Below are positions 38,612-47,876 of a DNA stretch of 64,000 nt, one piece after another. The stretch comes from Spirochaetales bacterium (GTDB lineage: Bacteria > Spirochaetota > Spirochaetia > SZUA-6 > RPPD01), in the NCBI GenBank assembly GCA_016930675.1, contig JAFGGG010000036.1:1-64000 (forward strand). The letters are read 5' to 3'. Below the pieces are notes generated by a model. That model was not told where the DNA came from and did not search any database. It saw only the letters and a program-made list of their open reading frames with translations. The translations under genes were made by a program, and so were the position numbers. Every line of letters begins with the position of its first letter. The first letter of the stretch is position 1.

Positions 38612-41182
38612 ATGACGAAATATGTTTTGGTGATATTTATACACCTCTTGTTGATAACAAATCTTTTTGCTCAAGACTCTACTACGTGGTTCATTGGAAA
38701 ACCGATCCAAAAATTCAGCTACTCAGGACTGGAAGTTGTATCCGCAGGAACATTAGATAATATTTTAAAAAATTATATCGGCATGCCTTTTTCTTACGAT
38801 CTTTATTATGAGATACAGAATAGACTTTATGCTTTAGAGTATTTTGAAAGTATCGCCGCCGACGCGGAACCCGTGGATGAAACGAAGTCGGCTGTAACCA
38901 TCCATTTCACTTTAAAAGAGTATCCGATTATTAATGAGATCAAGTTTGAAGGCGCGTACAAGGTCGGCGAAGGTGAGCTGCGCCAAGCTATCTTATTGAA
39001 ACCCGGAGATGTGGTAACAGACGCCAAAATTCGTGTTGACGCGGAAGCTGTAAAAGCGCTTTATCTTGAAAAAGGATATCTTGATGCAACCGCCTCGGGA
39101 AGAAAAGAAATAGATAAGGAAAAAAATATTGTACGTGTGGTATTTACGGTTAAAGAAGGATTCCAGACCACTATTAAAAAAATCATGTTTCAAGGGATCT
39201 CATTTGCCACTGAAGGCACCCTGAAAAATATTATGCAGCTTAAAGAGCCTGCAGTTTTTGTGAATCCGATTTTTAAGGAGAACATGCTGGCTGACGACAT
39301 TGTGGCGATCGAGGAGTATTATGCCAATAACGGGTACTTCCTGGCGAAAGTGGAAAAAGTAGACAAGTCCATTGAAGAGGTTGCTGATGAGGGTAGAAAA
39401 TATTTAGTACTTACTTTCTATATTACGGAAGGTGATCAATATACCTTCGGCGGTGTTACCTTTAAAGGAAACAATATTTTCTCGACAGAAAGATTAAATT
39501 CGCTTATGAAACTGAAAGCCGGGGACATATTCAACAGAAAAAAATTCAAAGAGAGTTTTGCCGAAGTTACGGGTCTTTATTATAATCAAGGATATGTAAC
39601 CACCCAATTTCTTCCCAACGAACAGATTGATAAAGAGAAAAAATCAATCTCCTTTATAGTAACTATTTATGAAGGAGATGTTTCCCATATTGAAAACATC
39701 ATCATCCAGGGATATAAAAAAACAAAAGAATATGTTATAAGAAGGGAACTTCCCTTTGAAGAAGGGGATATTTTTAATGTGGAAAAAATACGTGCCGGTA
39801 TAATCAATCTGCATCGCTTAGGGTATTTTACGCCTAATATCCTGGTGGACACACCTCAGGGTAGTGCTCCCGGTTTAATGGATATTATTATTACCGTGGA
39901 AGATACGAATACCGCCCAGTTTGAAGTCGGAGGAAGTTTCGTGCCGAGTGAATTTCCTTTTTCCGCGTATGCCAAGATCTATGACAGTAATTTCCTGGGT
40001 ACGGGTAACACGTTCGGAGTGAACGCCGTGGTGGCTCCTTTGGATCAGAGTATAAGTGTTGAGTATACCGAAAACTGGCTGTTCGGTTACCGCATCATGG
40101 CCGGTGCCGATATATCTTTTTCTCACAGAATAATTACAGGTGTACTAACGGACAGTATGTCTCCCATCTTTACCGGAAATGAAGATAACGCGGTTCCGGA
40201 TCCTTTTACCGGGGAATGGGTGGACGCCGATACCGGTGTGCAAGTGGACAATCCGACTCAACAGCAGATTGATGACGGAGATGTAATAACCGACTATGAA
40301 TATGCTTTGCTGCATGATAATGTAGATATCAGCAATTATACTATGGAATATCATTCTCTGGATTTCACGGTCGGAGTTAAAACAGGTTACAGACTTCCCA
40401 CATCATTCGGTCTGCTCGGTGTAATCACCCGCCTTTCAACCGGTGTGGAATATACAATTTACGATGATGCTCTCTTCAGACCTTTTGATGCCACCTTGCG
40501 GAATGATTTCGATACCTGGGTGTGGGTGAACAGATGGGGTACCAGTTTTTATTTGGATAACAGGGACTTCCCCTACAGCCCCAGCAGCGGCTATTATTTA
40601 GCGCAGTATTTCGGTTTTACCGGAGGATTTTTATTCGGAGACCGGCATTACACCAAACTTACGTCCACAGCTGAAGGGTATCTTACTCTCTTCAATATTC
40701 CGGTATTCGAAGGCTGGAATTTTAAATATGTGCTTGCCGCGCATTCCCAGCTCAGTCTGTTTTTACCGCCCTTAGGCGGGGACTTGACCTATCTGGAGGA
40801 CGATTTGTTTTATATCGACGGTATGATCGTAGGCCGGGGCTGGAATTTAATGGACATCCGGGGAAAGGCTTTATGGGACAATAGAATAGAGTTGCGCTCA
40901 CCGATTTTTGAACAGTATTTGTGGTGGACATGGTTTTTTGACGCGACCGCGATCTTCGACGAGATAGAGGAAATGGGCAGGATGAGGTTGGATGATTTTT
41001 ACTTCACCTTAGGCTGTGGATTAAGACTGACCATTCCCGGTATTCCTATCCGCTTTTATCTGGCCAAACGTTTTAGAGTAGTTGAAGGGGTGGTGGAATG
41101 GGAAGAGGGAAGGTTCCGTTTTGGTGATGAAGATAGTTTTAGTTTTGAATTGATATTTGCTATAGGTGCAGATACATTCTAG
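38612..41182 (+). CDS. bamA: Outer-membrane protein assembly factor BamA
   Basis: Inserts beta-barrel proteins into the outer membrane. The 856-aa protein has a signal peptide (cleavage near LFAQDS), five POTRA units over about residues 25-435 (each with a G-x-FS/FKG-type turn, for example FKGNNIFSTERLNSLMKLKAGD), and a C-terminal 16-strand barrel from about 440 to the end, closing with a terminal Phe (AIGADTF). An acidic surface-loop insertion (residues about 515-565, DADTGVQVDNPTQQQIDDGD) is lineage-variable. A good RBS (AAGGAG) precedes the ATG. It lies between tamB and skp. Confidence 0.95.
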   Translation: MTKYVLVIFIHLLLITNLFAQDSTTWFIGKPIQKFSYSGLEVVSAGTLDNILKNYIGMPFSYDLYYEIQNRLYALEYFESIAADAEPVDETKSAVTIHFTLKEYPIINEIKFEGAYKVGEGELRQAILLKPGDVVTDAKIRVDAEAVKALYLEKGYLDATASGRKEIDKEKNIVRVVFTVKEGFQTTIKKIMFQGISFATEGTLKNIMQLKEPAVFVNPIFKENMLADDIVAIEEYYANNGYFLAKVEKVDKSIEEVADEGRKYLVLTFYITEGDQYTFGGVTFKGNNIFSTERLNSLMKLKAGDIFNRKKFKESFAEVTGLYYNQGYVTTQFLPNEQIDKEKKSISFIVTIYEGDVSHIENIIIQGYKKTKEYVIRRELPFEEGDIFNVEKIRAGIINLHRLGYFTPNILVDTPQGSAPGLMDIIITVEDTNTAQFEVGGSFVPSEFPFSAYAKIYDSNFLGTGNTFGVNAVVAPLDQSISVEYTENWLFGYRIMAGADISFSHRIITGVLTDSMSPIFTGNEDNAVPDPFTGEWVDADTGVQVDNPTQQQIDDGDVITDYEYALLHDNVDISNYTMEYHSLDFTVGVKTGYRLPTSFGLLGVITRLSTGVEYTIYDDALFRPFDATLRNDFDTWVWVNRWGTSFYLDNRDFPYSPSSGYYLAQYFGFTGGFLFGDRHYTKLTSTAEGYLTLFNIPVFEGWNFKYVLAAHSQLSLFLPPLGGDLTYLEDDLFYIDGMIVGRGWNLMDIRGKALWDNRIELRSPIFEQYLWWTWFFDATAIFDEIEEMGRMRLDDFYFTLGCGLRLTIPGIPIRFYLAKRFRVVEGVVEWEEGRFRFGDEDSFSFELIFAIGADTF

Positions 41183-41202
41183 ATAAAGGAGGTTATGTAA
41201 AG

Positions 41203-41748
41203 ATGAAAAATATAAAAAAAATCATATGCTTTTTGCTGCTTTGCTTCGTGGTACAGAGTGTAATAACGGCCGAGCAACTTACCAAGATCGCAGTAGTTGA
41301 TATCGTAAAAATTTATAAGGCTTTTTTTAAGGAGTCCAAGGCGATCAGAGACCTTGAGGAATTTAAAAAGAAATACGAAGCCGAACTCGATAAGATTGAC
41401 AATCAACTGCTTGAACTGGAGAAAAAAATCGTTGAGGCTAAAAAGAAGGGAGATTCCAGCGAGATTATAAAACTTGAAGAGGAACAGACGAAAACCGAAA
41501 GCTATCGCAATGAGTACTATCGTGTAAAATATAAAGAGTACGTCAAACGGTTTGATGCGATAAAGAAATCTCAATCACAAGATTTGTGGCTGGAACTGAT
41601 CGGAATCATCGAGTATATTGCTTTGCGGGAAAGTTTCTCCGTGGTACTCCGGATCGACGATCCTTATGTAGTGTTCTATACCAAAGATGTTGATATCACC
41701 GACGAAGTTGTAAAAGAAATAGACGCACGCAGAAGAAAGAACCGCTAG
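41203..41748 (+). CDS. skp: Skp/OmpH-family periplasmic chaperone
   Basis: Holds unfolded outer-membrane proteins in the periplasm for BamA. The 181-aa protein has a signal peptide (KKIICFLLLCFVVQSVITA) and the family start IAVVDIVKIYKAFF, followed by long coiled-coil tentacles rich in Lys and Glu (residues about 45-125) and a short C-terminal body strand region. AAGGAGG precedes the ATG. The position after bamA is the common arrangement. Confidence 0.9.
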   Translation: MKNIKKIICFLLLCFVVQSVITAEQLTKIAVVDIVKIYKAFFKESKAIRDLEEFKKKYEAELDKIDNQLLELEKKIVEAKKKGDSSEIIKLEEEQTKTESYRNEYYRVKYKEYVKRFDAIKKSQSQDLWLELIGIIEYIALRESFSVVLRIDDPYVVFYTKDVDITDEVVKEIDARRRKNR

Positions 41749-41750
41749 CA

Positions 41751-42167
41751 GTGGGTAGAATTCTCGGTGTGGATCTTGGTAAAAAACGTGTGGGCCTTGC
41801 CATATCCGATCCCCTGCAGATGATATCTCAACCATTTAAAACACTCATCTTTACATCTTTAGCCCGCTTGATTAAGGAGATAAAGCTTATTATTCGGGAA
41901 AACGATGTGGAAGAGATAGTTGTAGGTTTACCCGTCAAGGAAAGCGGTGAAGAAGGCCAGGGTTGTATAGAGGCGCGCAGGTTCGCACGGCTCCTTGAAA
42001 GTGAGCAGATTCAGGTAACGTTGTGGGATGAGCGCTATTCAAGCAGGCTGGCGGAAAATGTGCTGAAAAGTCATGGAAAAAAAAGAAAAGGGAATCAAGC
42101 AAAGATCGATAAGATTGCAGCCTCGTTTATTCTGGAAAGTTTTTTAAAATCCAAAAGTTCTGGCTGA
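41751..42167 (+). CDS. ruvX: RuvX/YqgF family nuclease (pre-16S rRNA processing)
   Basis: A 138-aa RNase H-fold protein. It has the N-terminal metal-binding Asp in ILGVDLGKKRVGLAISD, the IVVGLPVK strand, LWDERYSSRLAENVL with conserved D-E-R, and IDKIAASFILESFL with the final Asp. Relatives mature 16S rRNA. The start is GTG 41751, two bases after the skp stop. It converges on the STAS gene with a four-base gap. Confidence 0.93.
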   Translation: MGRILGVDLGKKRVGLAISDPLQMISQPFKTLIFTSLARLIKEIKLIIRENDVEEIVVGLPVKESGEEGQGCIEARRFARLLESEQIQVTLWDERYSSRLAENVLKSHGKKRKGNQAKIDKIAASFILESFLKSKSSG

Positions 42168-42171
42168 ATAT

Positions 42172-42660
42172 TTACTTTTCTTGGTTTAACTTTTTTTCTA
42201 AAATTTCCTTTAAAAGCTTAAATTTATTTTTATTCTCATCGGAGGTCTCCATCAAATCTTCATGTGCATCCAGAAGCATGGTTGTGGATGGTTTCTGGTG
42301 GTGGGAGATTATTTCCATATTCAGCGGAAGATCCACGCTTGTGTCTTCCAAGTGTAAGAGTTTAGTTATCCCCAAACCTTCAAACAGCTTGCAACACTCT
42401 GTGGAAGGACAAACTATATTTATTTTTTTGCCGTATGAGCTCTTAAACTTTTTATTGATACCGATGAGGATGCCGATAAAAGTGGAATCCATATATGAGC
42501 AGTCGGCGAGATCCGCGTAGATTTCCTTTACCGGCGGATCTTTGTCCAGGCGATTGAATATCCTTTTCCGTAAAATATAACAGTTGTTTGCGGTAATATG
42601 ACCCGCCGCTTTAATATATATTATTTCGTCTTCTTCTTTATACTGTATTTCCTGCTTCAT
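42172..42660 (-). CDS. STAS-domain protein (anti-sigma-factor antagonist type)
   Basis: A 162-aa protein. Residues 1-105 form a STAS domain with the phosphoacceptor-type turn ADCSYMDSTFIGILIGI, where the usual DSSG reads DSTF. A 50-residue charged helical tail follows. Such proteins bind anti-sigma kinases or phosphatases in partner-switching systems. No RsbW- or PP2C-type partner is in the window. It is divergent from mutS. Confidence 0.85.
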   Translation of the reverse strand: MKQEIQYKEEDEIIYIKAAGHITANNCYILRKRIFNRLDKDPPVKEIYADLADCSYMDSTFIGILIGINKKFKSSYGKKINIVCPSTECCKLFEGLGITKLLHLEDTSVDLPLNMEIISHHQKPSTTMLLDAHEDLMETSDENKNKFKLLKEILEKKLNQEK

Positions 42661-42712
42661 CTAAGACTCCGGCTATCAACTAAATAAATCGCCTCACGAT
42701 CATTATCTCCTA

Positions 42713-42741
42713 TTGTATTCCTCGTACTCTTTAAATATAAT
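42713..42741 (+). promoter_or_regulatory. Promoter of mutS, predicted to give a leaderless mRNA
   Basis: TTGTAT (42713-42718) and a perfect TATAAT (42736-42741) are separated by exactly 17 bases. The mutS ATG begins at 42748, six bases after the -10, which is where transcription would start. No Shine-Dalgarno sequence lies before that ATG or before the in-frame ATG pair at 42769. Confidence 0.65.
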
Positions 42742-42747
42742 CCTTTT

Positions 42748-45357
42748 ATGGCGCAAACTACAACCCCTATGATGCTGCAATATAAAAAATTAAAGCAAAA
42801 TCACATGGATTCGATACTATTTTTTCGTTTAGGTGATTTTTATGAGATGTTTGAACAGGATGCAAAAAATGTATCCAAATTGCTAAACCTTACTCTTACC
42901 AAACGCAATGGTGTCCCCATGTGTGGCATTCCCTACCATGCTGCGGCAAACTATATTGCACGTCTTATAAAGCTGGGCAAAAAGATTGCTGTTTGTGAGC
43001 AGACTCATATTCCGGGGGCCGGAAAAGGTATTGCTACCCGTGAAGTTGTAGAGATAATTACTCCGGGAACTTTGATTGATGAGGGTTTGCTTGAAAGGAA
43101 TACGAATAATTTTCTTGTTTCAATTGCCAAGGTACATGATGTCTTATCATTTTCTTATATCGATCTTTCTACCGCCATTTTTTGTGCCACTCATTTTAGT
43201 TGCGCTGAAGCGGAAGATAAACTGAAGAAAGAATTTTTTCGACTCTCACCTCGGGAGGTAATAGTGCAGGAATCTCTTCTGGAGGAAGTCGAGGTAGTAG
43301 CCCGGCTGCTGGAAGAACGGGAGGGCATTGTCGTAAACAGATATCCCGATTGGTATTATGATCTGGAAATGAATAGGGAAAAGGTGCTGCACCAATTTAA
43401 AGTAGCTAATTTAAAAGGATTTGGTCTTGAGGATGACGCAGCGGAAATCGTCGCTACCGGGATAATTCTTACTTACATTGAAGAGGCAGCTAAAAATATT
43501 TTGCCCCATGTCAGAAACTTAAGCGTGTATACCGGAGATACTTTTGTGGGCTTGGACGAGTCTACTCAGAAAAATCTGGAGCTTGTACGAAATCTGCAGG
43601 ATGGGAGCAAGCGTTATACTCTTTTGGAGGTCTTGGATCATACACGTACTGCAATGGGTTCGCGCACGTTGTATAATTGGATTTTAAGTCCGCTTAAAAA
43701 CGTTGACGCTATCAACGAACGACAGAAAGCCGTGAGCTTTTTCTATCATGACCAGCTGTTACTTTCTCGGGTTTCGGAACTGCTTTCACGTGTGCTGGAT
43801 ATCGAACGTCTTTCAACACGGGTGGCGTTGGACAAAGCGCACGCCAAAGATCTGGTGGCGCTGCAGGGTTCTTTAACTCAGATCTTAAAAATTTATAAGT
43901 TACTAAGCTCATATAAAGAACTTAACCTGCTGCAGTTTTCCGCGGAGGAAAAAGCTTCAATTAATTATCTCAAAGAATTAATTGAAGGGGCCATTCAAGA
44001 CGAACCATCCATCCAATTGAACGAAGGGGATATTATTCGCAGCGGTTATAATAAAGAATTGGATGATGTGCGCAGTCTTAAAAAAAATGCACAGACAGTG
44101 CTTCATAATTATTTGAATGAAGAGAAAAAAAACACCGGTATTTCATCGCTAAAATTACGCTTTAATAAAATAATCGGTTATTATTTGGAGGTGACAAAAT
44201 CCAATCTGGAACGTGTGCCCGTACATTATATACGAAGACAGTCCCTGGTATCGGGTGATCGCTTTACCACTGAAATCCTCATTGAAAAGGAGACTGAGAT
44301 AAATAATGCCGCTCAAAAGATTTTGGATATTGAAAAAGAATTATTTTTAGAGGTGAGAGATAAGGTTAAAACGTACATTGATCTGCTTTTTAAGGTGGGA
44401 GAAGCGGTGGCCGCTTTAGATGTTTTCCAGTCTTTCGCCGGAGCTGCGACCATCTACGGTTATAACTGTCCGCACGTTGCCGAAAACGGTGTTATTAAAA
44501 TCGAAGAAGGCAGACATCCGGTCGTAGAGAAAAATCTGCCGGGCGGTTCTTTTATCCCGAACAGTGCACTGCTGGATCCAGCCAAACAGTTTTTCATTCT
44601 GCTTACAGGACCAAATATGGCCGGAAAATCAACCTATCTGCGGCAGATCGCTCTTATCACTCTCATGGCGCAGATCGGTTCTTTTGTTCCGGCAAGCGAT
44701 GCCCACATCGGTATTGTGGATAAAATATTTTGTAGGGTCGGAGCCAGTGATAATTTGGCCAGAGGAGAATCAACATTCCTTGTAGAAATGAATGAAACGG
44801 CGAATATTCTTCGTACCGCTACTAAACAGAGTTTGATTATAATGGATGAAGTGGGGAGGGGAACGGGTACAAATGACGGTCTTTCAATTGCCTGGGCTGT
44901 AACCCTATATATACTGGAACAGGTAAAAGCCAAGACGCTTTTCGCAACCCATTTTCATGAACTCACGCATTTAACCCATAAGCATTTAAAGAATAATTCT
45001 TTGGAAGTATTGGAAAAGCAGGATGAAATTATTTTCCTTAAGCGGGTGAAACCCGGACCTGCGGACAGCTCTTACGGGATTCATGTGGCCAAACTGGCGG
45101 GGCTTCCGCTTCAGGTTGTTGAATCCGCCACTGAAATTATGCAGCAACTCTTTAATAAAAAAACAGATAGGGCGCCGGAAATAAAAAACAGAAGTGCAAA
45201 TGAACCTAAACAGCCTTCGCTTTTTTCGCTTGCTGATCTGCTTATCGAACAGCTTAAGCTTATCGATGTAACAAAGATCACTCCTCTCGAAGCGCTTAAT
45301 CTTCTGGCAAAGTGGAAAGATGAAGTAAGCGGTCAGGAGCCAGGGAATACGTATTAA
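42748..45357 (+). CDS. mutS: DNA mismatch repair protein MutS
   Basis: Recognises mismatches and short loops in DNA. The 869-aa length is typical. The N-terminal mismatch-reading motif is GDFYEMF; the connector, lever and clamp regions follow; the ATPase has Walker A LTGPNMAGKSTYLRQIA, the ST-signature RGESTFLVEMNE, Walker B LIIMDEVGRGT and FATHFHELT. The C-terminal tail includes a short dimer helix. A predicted promoter lies so close to the ATG that the mRNA may be leaderless. The position after skp-ruvX matches treponemes. Confidence 0.97.
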   Translation: MAQTTTPMMLQYKKLKQNHMDSILFFRLGDFYEMFEQDAKNVSKLLNLTLTKRNGVPMCGIPYHAAANYIARLIKLGKKIAVCEQTHIPGAGKGIATREVVEIITPGTLIDEGLLERNTNNFLVSIAKVHDVLSFSYIDLSTAIFCATHFSCAEAEDKLKKEFFRLSPREVIVQESLLEEVEVVARLLEEREGIVVNRYPDWYYDLEMNREKVLHQFKVANLKGFGLEDDAAEIVATGIILTYIEEAAKNILPHVRNLSVYTGDTFVGLDESTQKNLELVRNLQDGSKRYTLLEVLDHTRTAMGSRTLYNWILSPLKNVDAINERQKAVSFFYHDQLLLSRVSELLSRVLDIERLSTRVALDKAHAKDLVALQGSLTQILKIYKLLSSYKELNLLQFSAEEKASINYLKELIEGAIQDEPSIQLNEGDIIRSGYNKELDDVRSLKKNAQTVLHNYLNEEKKNTGISSLKLRFNKIIGYYLEVTKSNLERVPVHYIRRQSLVSGDRFTTEILIEKETEINNAAQKILDIEKELFLEVRDKVKTYIDLLFKVGEAVAALDVFQSFAGAATIYGYNCPHVAENGVIKIEEGRHPVVEKNLPGGSFIPNSALLDPAKQFFILLTGPNMAGKSTYLRQIALITLMAQIGSFVPASDAHIGIVDKIFCRVGASDNLARGESTFLVEMNETANILRTATKQSLIIMDEVGRGTGTNDGLSIAWAVTLYILEQVKAKTLFATHFHELTHLTHKHLKNNSLEVLEKQDEIIFLKRVKPGPADSSYGIHVAKLAGLPLQVVESATEIMQQLFNKKTDRAPEIKNRSANEPKQPSLFSLADLLIEQLKLIDVTKITPLEALNLLAKWKDEVSGQEPGNTY

Positions 45358-45537
45358 TTTCCGTTCATAAGAAAATATATCTTTACGTATCAAAAATATA
45401 TAAGGAAACCAGGAAATAAAGAGAATATATTTTTATCGGGTCTTGAAAACTCTTTGTTGAAAAATCAAGTCATCAGTGCTAAAATGTTGTGACCTGTGTG
45501 TATAATAGTACGCAAGATAATAAATGAAGGAGATAGT
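45358..45537 (+). promoter_or_regulatory. Leader/promoter region of the CBM9-type lipoprotein gene
   Basis: A 180-base AT-rich gap after mutS. A perfect -10 TATAAT is at 45501-45506, but the matching -35 position (around 45478) is poor, so an activator or extended element may be needed. GAAGGAG precedes ATG 45538. No terminator for mutS is obvious. Confidence 0.4.
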
Positions 45538-46272
45538 ATGAAAATATTCAGTTCTATTCTTTTAGTTTTTTTTATACTCTGTTTTGCCTGTCAGGATGCG
45601 GAGCAAAAGTGGCAAAAGAACAATACTACTAAGTCCAAGGCTGAGGTTGAATCCGAGGTTAAAGAAAAACCCCGAAAAGCTGAAAAAGTCAATGAGGAAA
45701 CTGTTTATTTTGGAACTCCTGCGATAGACGGAGTGAAGGATGCTAAATATGATCCCGGCAAGGCCTTGCTTGTTGATAAATATATTCTGGGGACTGACGA
45801 TGAACAGAATCTGGGGCAAGGCGCTTCCGCCAAAGTTTGGGTTTTATGGGATGAAAACGCGCTTTATGTGTTCGCGGAGGTTACGGATTCAACTCTCAGT
45901 GCTCGGAGTGATCTTGAATATATGCAGGACAGTATAGAAATATTTGTGGATGAGAACAATAATAAAACACCGGCCTATCAAGAGGATGACGGCCAGTTTA
46001 GGGTTAGCTTTAAGAATAAGCAGTCTGCCAGTGCTACGGACGTAAAGGGATTTAAAAGCAGTGCGAAAGTAACAGACAAAGGGTATGTGGTTGAAGCAAA
46101 AATTCCTTTTAGAACCATGAAAGCTAAAGCAGGTATGGTTATTGGTTTTGATTTTCAGGTGAATGACGATCAAAAAAGCGGGAAAAGGGACAGTATATCA
46201 AAATGGAACGATCTTTCCAATGATTCATGGCAAAGTACCAAAGGGTTTGGGAATTTAGTTTTAAAACCGTAG
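45538..46272 (+). CDS. Lipoprotein with a CBM9-type (carbohydrate-binding family 9-like) domain
   Basis: A 244-aa lipoprotein. Signal peptide MKIFSSILLVFFILCFAC gives a lipidated Cys at residue 18. A Lys/Glu-rich tether of about 40 residues leads to a beta-sandwich domain with CBM9-type landmarks: AIDGVKDAKYD, VWVLWDENALYVFAEVTD, QDSIEIFVDENNN, VEAKIPF and GFDFQVNDDQ. In xylanases this fold binds sugar chain ends; in lipoproteins its ligand is usually unknown. The frame from 45496 is too long; ATG 45538 has GAAGGAG upstream. Confidence 0.85.
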   Translation: MKIFSSILLVFFILCFACQDAEQKWQKNNTTKSKAEVESEVKEKPRKAEKVNEETVYFGTPAIDGVKDAKYDPGKALLVDKYILGTDDEQNLGQGASAKVWVLWDENALYVFAEVTDSTLSARSDLEYMQDSIEIFVDENNNKTPAYQEDDGQFRVSFKNKQSASATDVKGFKSSAKVTDKGYVVEAKIPFRTMKAKAGMVIGFDFQVNDDQKSGKRDSISKWNDLSNDSWQSTKGFGNLVLKP

Positions 46273-46282
46273 AACTAATAGA

Positions 46283-46310
46283 GACGCTAAAAATCTGTAA
46301 TTTTTGCGTC
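46283..46310. terminator. Hairpin between convergent genes
   Basis: GACGCTAAAAAT pairs with ATTTTTGCGTC with a single bulged T, between the convergent lipoprotein and 194-aa genes. The A/T halves of the stem give a U-rich 3' arm in both directions, but there is no clean T-run after it. It could act as a weak bidirectional terminator. Confidence 0.35.
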
Positions 46311-46334
46311 CTGTAAGCGTTTTAAAAAGCTTCT

Positions 46335-46919
46335 TTAGCGCAACAGGTCCAACACCTTCTCTCTCTGAAGATTGAAATGAGGAGTTCCTTTGCTCTTAAT
46401 CTGGGTTACAACATCTTTAAGCAATTGACTATATGCTTTGTCGGCACCTTGAGATTGAGTGGAAAGAATGTTTTGGGTGATATTTTCTTGAGTGGTAAGC
46501 CCCAATAACGTCTGTTTGTGTTCTGTGATAAGTGCGGTTAATTTTTCTGTATCGCGTGAGTGTACAATTTCAGAAAGAGTATCTTCTAGTTCAAGGAGAA
46601 CGCGTTCATCTTGAAAATGCGTATTGGAAATAATGTCCGAGAGCATTTTTTTGTTTTCCTGGTCTGAGTTCTCACTTTTCAGAAGTAAAGCGATATTTTC
46701 AAGACCGTCAACGGTTATTTGAGTTTTTAAAAGATTGCGGTGGTTGTTGGAAGCTGTTTCTAAAAATGATTCTTCAGCAATATTTGTGTAATGAGACTTC
46801 AACTTAGAGGTTTCTAAGCCGGATTTTGTTTTTTCTGGTTCATTTAATATTTTAGCACGGTGGGGAGCGCCAATCTCTCCCCGCTCCTTTTTAGAGAAGC
46901 TTTCGAAAGAAATATTCAT
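46335..46919 (-). CDS. Protein of unknown function
   Basis: A 194-aa hydrophilic, helix-rich protein starting MNISFESFSKKERG, with no signal peptide or membrane span. It is rich in Glu, Lys, Ser and Thr, and no motif is recognisable. ATG 46919 is preceded by GGGAGG, which decides against the longer frame from 46961. It is a single minus-strand gene between two plus-strand genes and divergent from comF. The C-terminus (LKDVVTQIKSKGTPHFNL) is the best-ordered-looking part. Confidence 0.65.
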   Translation of the reverse strand: MNISFESFSKKERGEIGAPHRAKILNEPEKTKSGLETSKLKSHYTNIAEESFLETASNNHRNLLKTQITVDGLENIALLLKSENSDQENKKMLSDIISNTHFQDERVLLELEDTLSEIVHSRDTEKLTALITEHKQTLLGLTTQENITQNILSTQSQGADKAYSQLLKDVVTQIKSKGTPHFNLQREKVLDLLR

Positions 46920-47001
46920 ATGTCCCTCCCAATATTTTAATGGTATATTATACAAAATCATACAGGTTGTGTCAAATAACAGGAGGAGATATAACTATCA
47001 T

Positions 47002-47724
47002 ATGAGTATAAGCACGGTCATTAAAAAATACTGGTTTTATGCCCTGGATGTTGTTCTCCCCTGCAGATGTCTTGTGTGCGGACAGTCACTTTTACCTCCC
47101 CGTAAAAATGAATATAATATGTGCCGGTGTTGTCAAGAGAAGATCGTGATCCTTAAAGGGAAAAGATGCATAAAGTGCAGTATGCCCTTGATTTCGGAAG
47201 TTGAAATCTGTACGCGTTGCAGAGAGCGGGAGTTTCATTTTGAAGAGAATTATTCAATATGCGAGTATAGAGGTATTATAAAAGAGTTAATCTATTTCTA
47301 TAAATTCAAGGCCAAACGGACTCTGGCTGTCTTATTTGCCAAGCTGCTTTATAATTATCTTTCCTTGAAAAAGCAGAATCTTCTTGTTATCCCTATTCCT
47401 TCCACACGTTCCAATATAAGAAAACGGGGGTGGGATCATATAAAGGAAATTGCTTTCGTGCTGCATAACCGTTACAGAGTGCCTGTTCTTTATTGTTTAA
47501 AAAGAGAAGGCAAGCTGACCCAAAAAGGTTTAAACAGTAAAGATCGTTTCACGAATATTCTGGGAAAAGTCACCTGCACACATCCGCAAAAGCTCGCCGG
47601 GATTCGAGAAGTTGTACTGCTGGATGATATCTTTACTACCGGCGCTACTGCCAGTGAGTGCGCGCGTGTGCTTCTTGGTAATGGAATAAAAAAAGTATCG
47701 GTATTGACAATTGCTTTGGACTAA
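47002..47724 (+). CDS. comF: ComF-family phosphoribosyltransferase-like protein
   Basis: A 240-aa protein with an N-terminal zinc-binding region (CRCLVCGQ, CRCCQEKI, CIKCSMP, CTRCRE) and a phosphoribosyltransferase fold with the PRPP loop VVLLDDIFTTGATASECARVL. ComF proteins act in DNA uptake in competent bacteria, but the family is also found widely without competence. The start is ATG 47002; AGGAGGAG lies 13 bases upstream, slightly far, and GTG 46969 is the only in-frame alternative. No other competence genes are present here. Confidence 0.9.
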   Translation: MSISTVIKKYWFYALDVVLPCRCLVCGQSLLPPRKNEYNMCRCCQEKIVILKGKRCIKCSMPLISEVEICTRCREREFHFEENYSICEYRGIIKELIYFYKFKAKRTLAVLFAKLLYNYLSLKKQNLLVIPIPSTRSNIRKRGWDHIKEIAFVLHNRYRVPVLYCLKREGKLTQKGLNSKDRFTNILGKVTCTHPQKLAGIREVVLLDDIFTTGATASECARVLLGNGIKKVSVLTIALD

Positions 47725-47730
47725 AGCAAT
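47710..47730 (+). terminator. Probable terminator of comF, overlapping its stop codon
   Basis: ATTGCTTT pairs with AAAGCAAT around a five-base loop that contains the start of the comF stop codon, followed by GTTGTTTT. The stem is short and AT-rich, so it is only moderate. Confidence 0.4.
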
Positions 47731-47752
47731 GTTGTTTTAAATTTGCTTTACC

Positions 47753-47782
47753 TTGACAATCTGGTATTTTTTTTGGTATCTT
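47753..47782 (+). promoter_or_regulatory. Promoter of the rimP-nusA-infB operon
   Basis: A consensus -35 TTGACA (47753-47758) and TATCTT (47777-47782) are 18 bases apart. Transcription would begin near 47790, leaving a leader of about 120 bases before rimP that contains two hairpins. Confidence 0.55.
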
Positions 47783-47805
47783 AAGATAAAGACTTAGATA
47801 TAATT

Positions 47806-47835
47806 AAAAAGAGTCGATTTTTCGACTCTTTTTTT
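47806..47835 (+). terminator. Terminator-like hairpin in the rimP leader (possible attenuator)
   Basis: AAAAAGAGTCGA (47806-47817) pairs perfectly with TCGACTCTTTTT (47822-47833) around TTTT, ending in a run of T. It lies after the predicted promoter and before rimP, so it would stop leader transcripts unless bypassed. Alternatively it terminates transcripts coming from comF. Confidence 0.7.
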
Positions 47836-47848
47836 ATAGGTGAATAGG

Positions 47849-47876
47849 CAATTCTCATTTTACCAGATGAGAATTG
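47849..47876 (+). promoter_or_regulatory. Second hairpin in the rimP leader
   Basis: CAATTCTCAT (47849-47858) pairs perfectly with ATGAGAATTG (47867-47876) around an eight-base loop. GTTTGTTTTGG follows, not a clean U-run, so it is more likely an RNA structure or protein-binding site than a terminator. rimP starts 35 bases further on. Confidence 0.45.
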
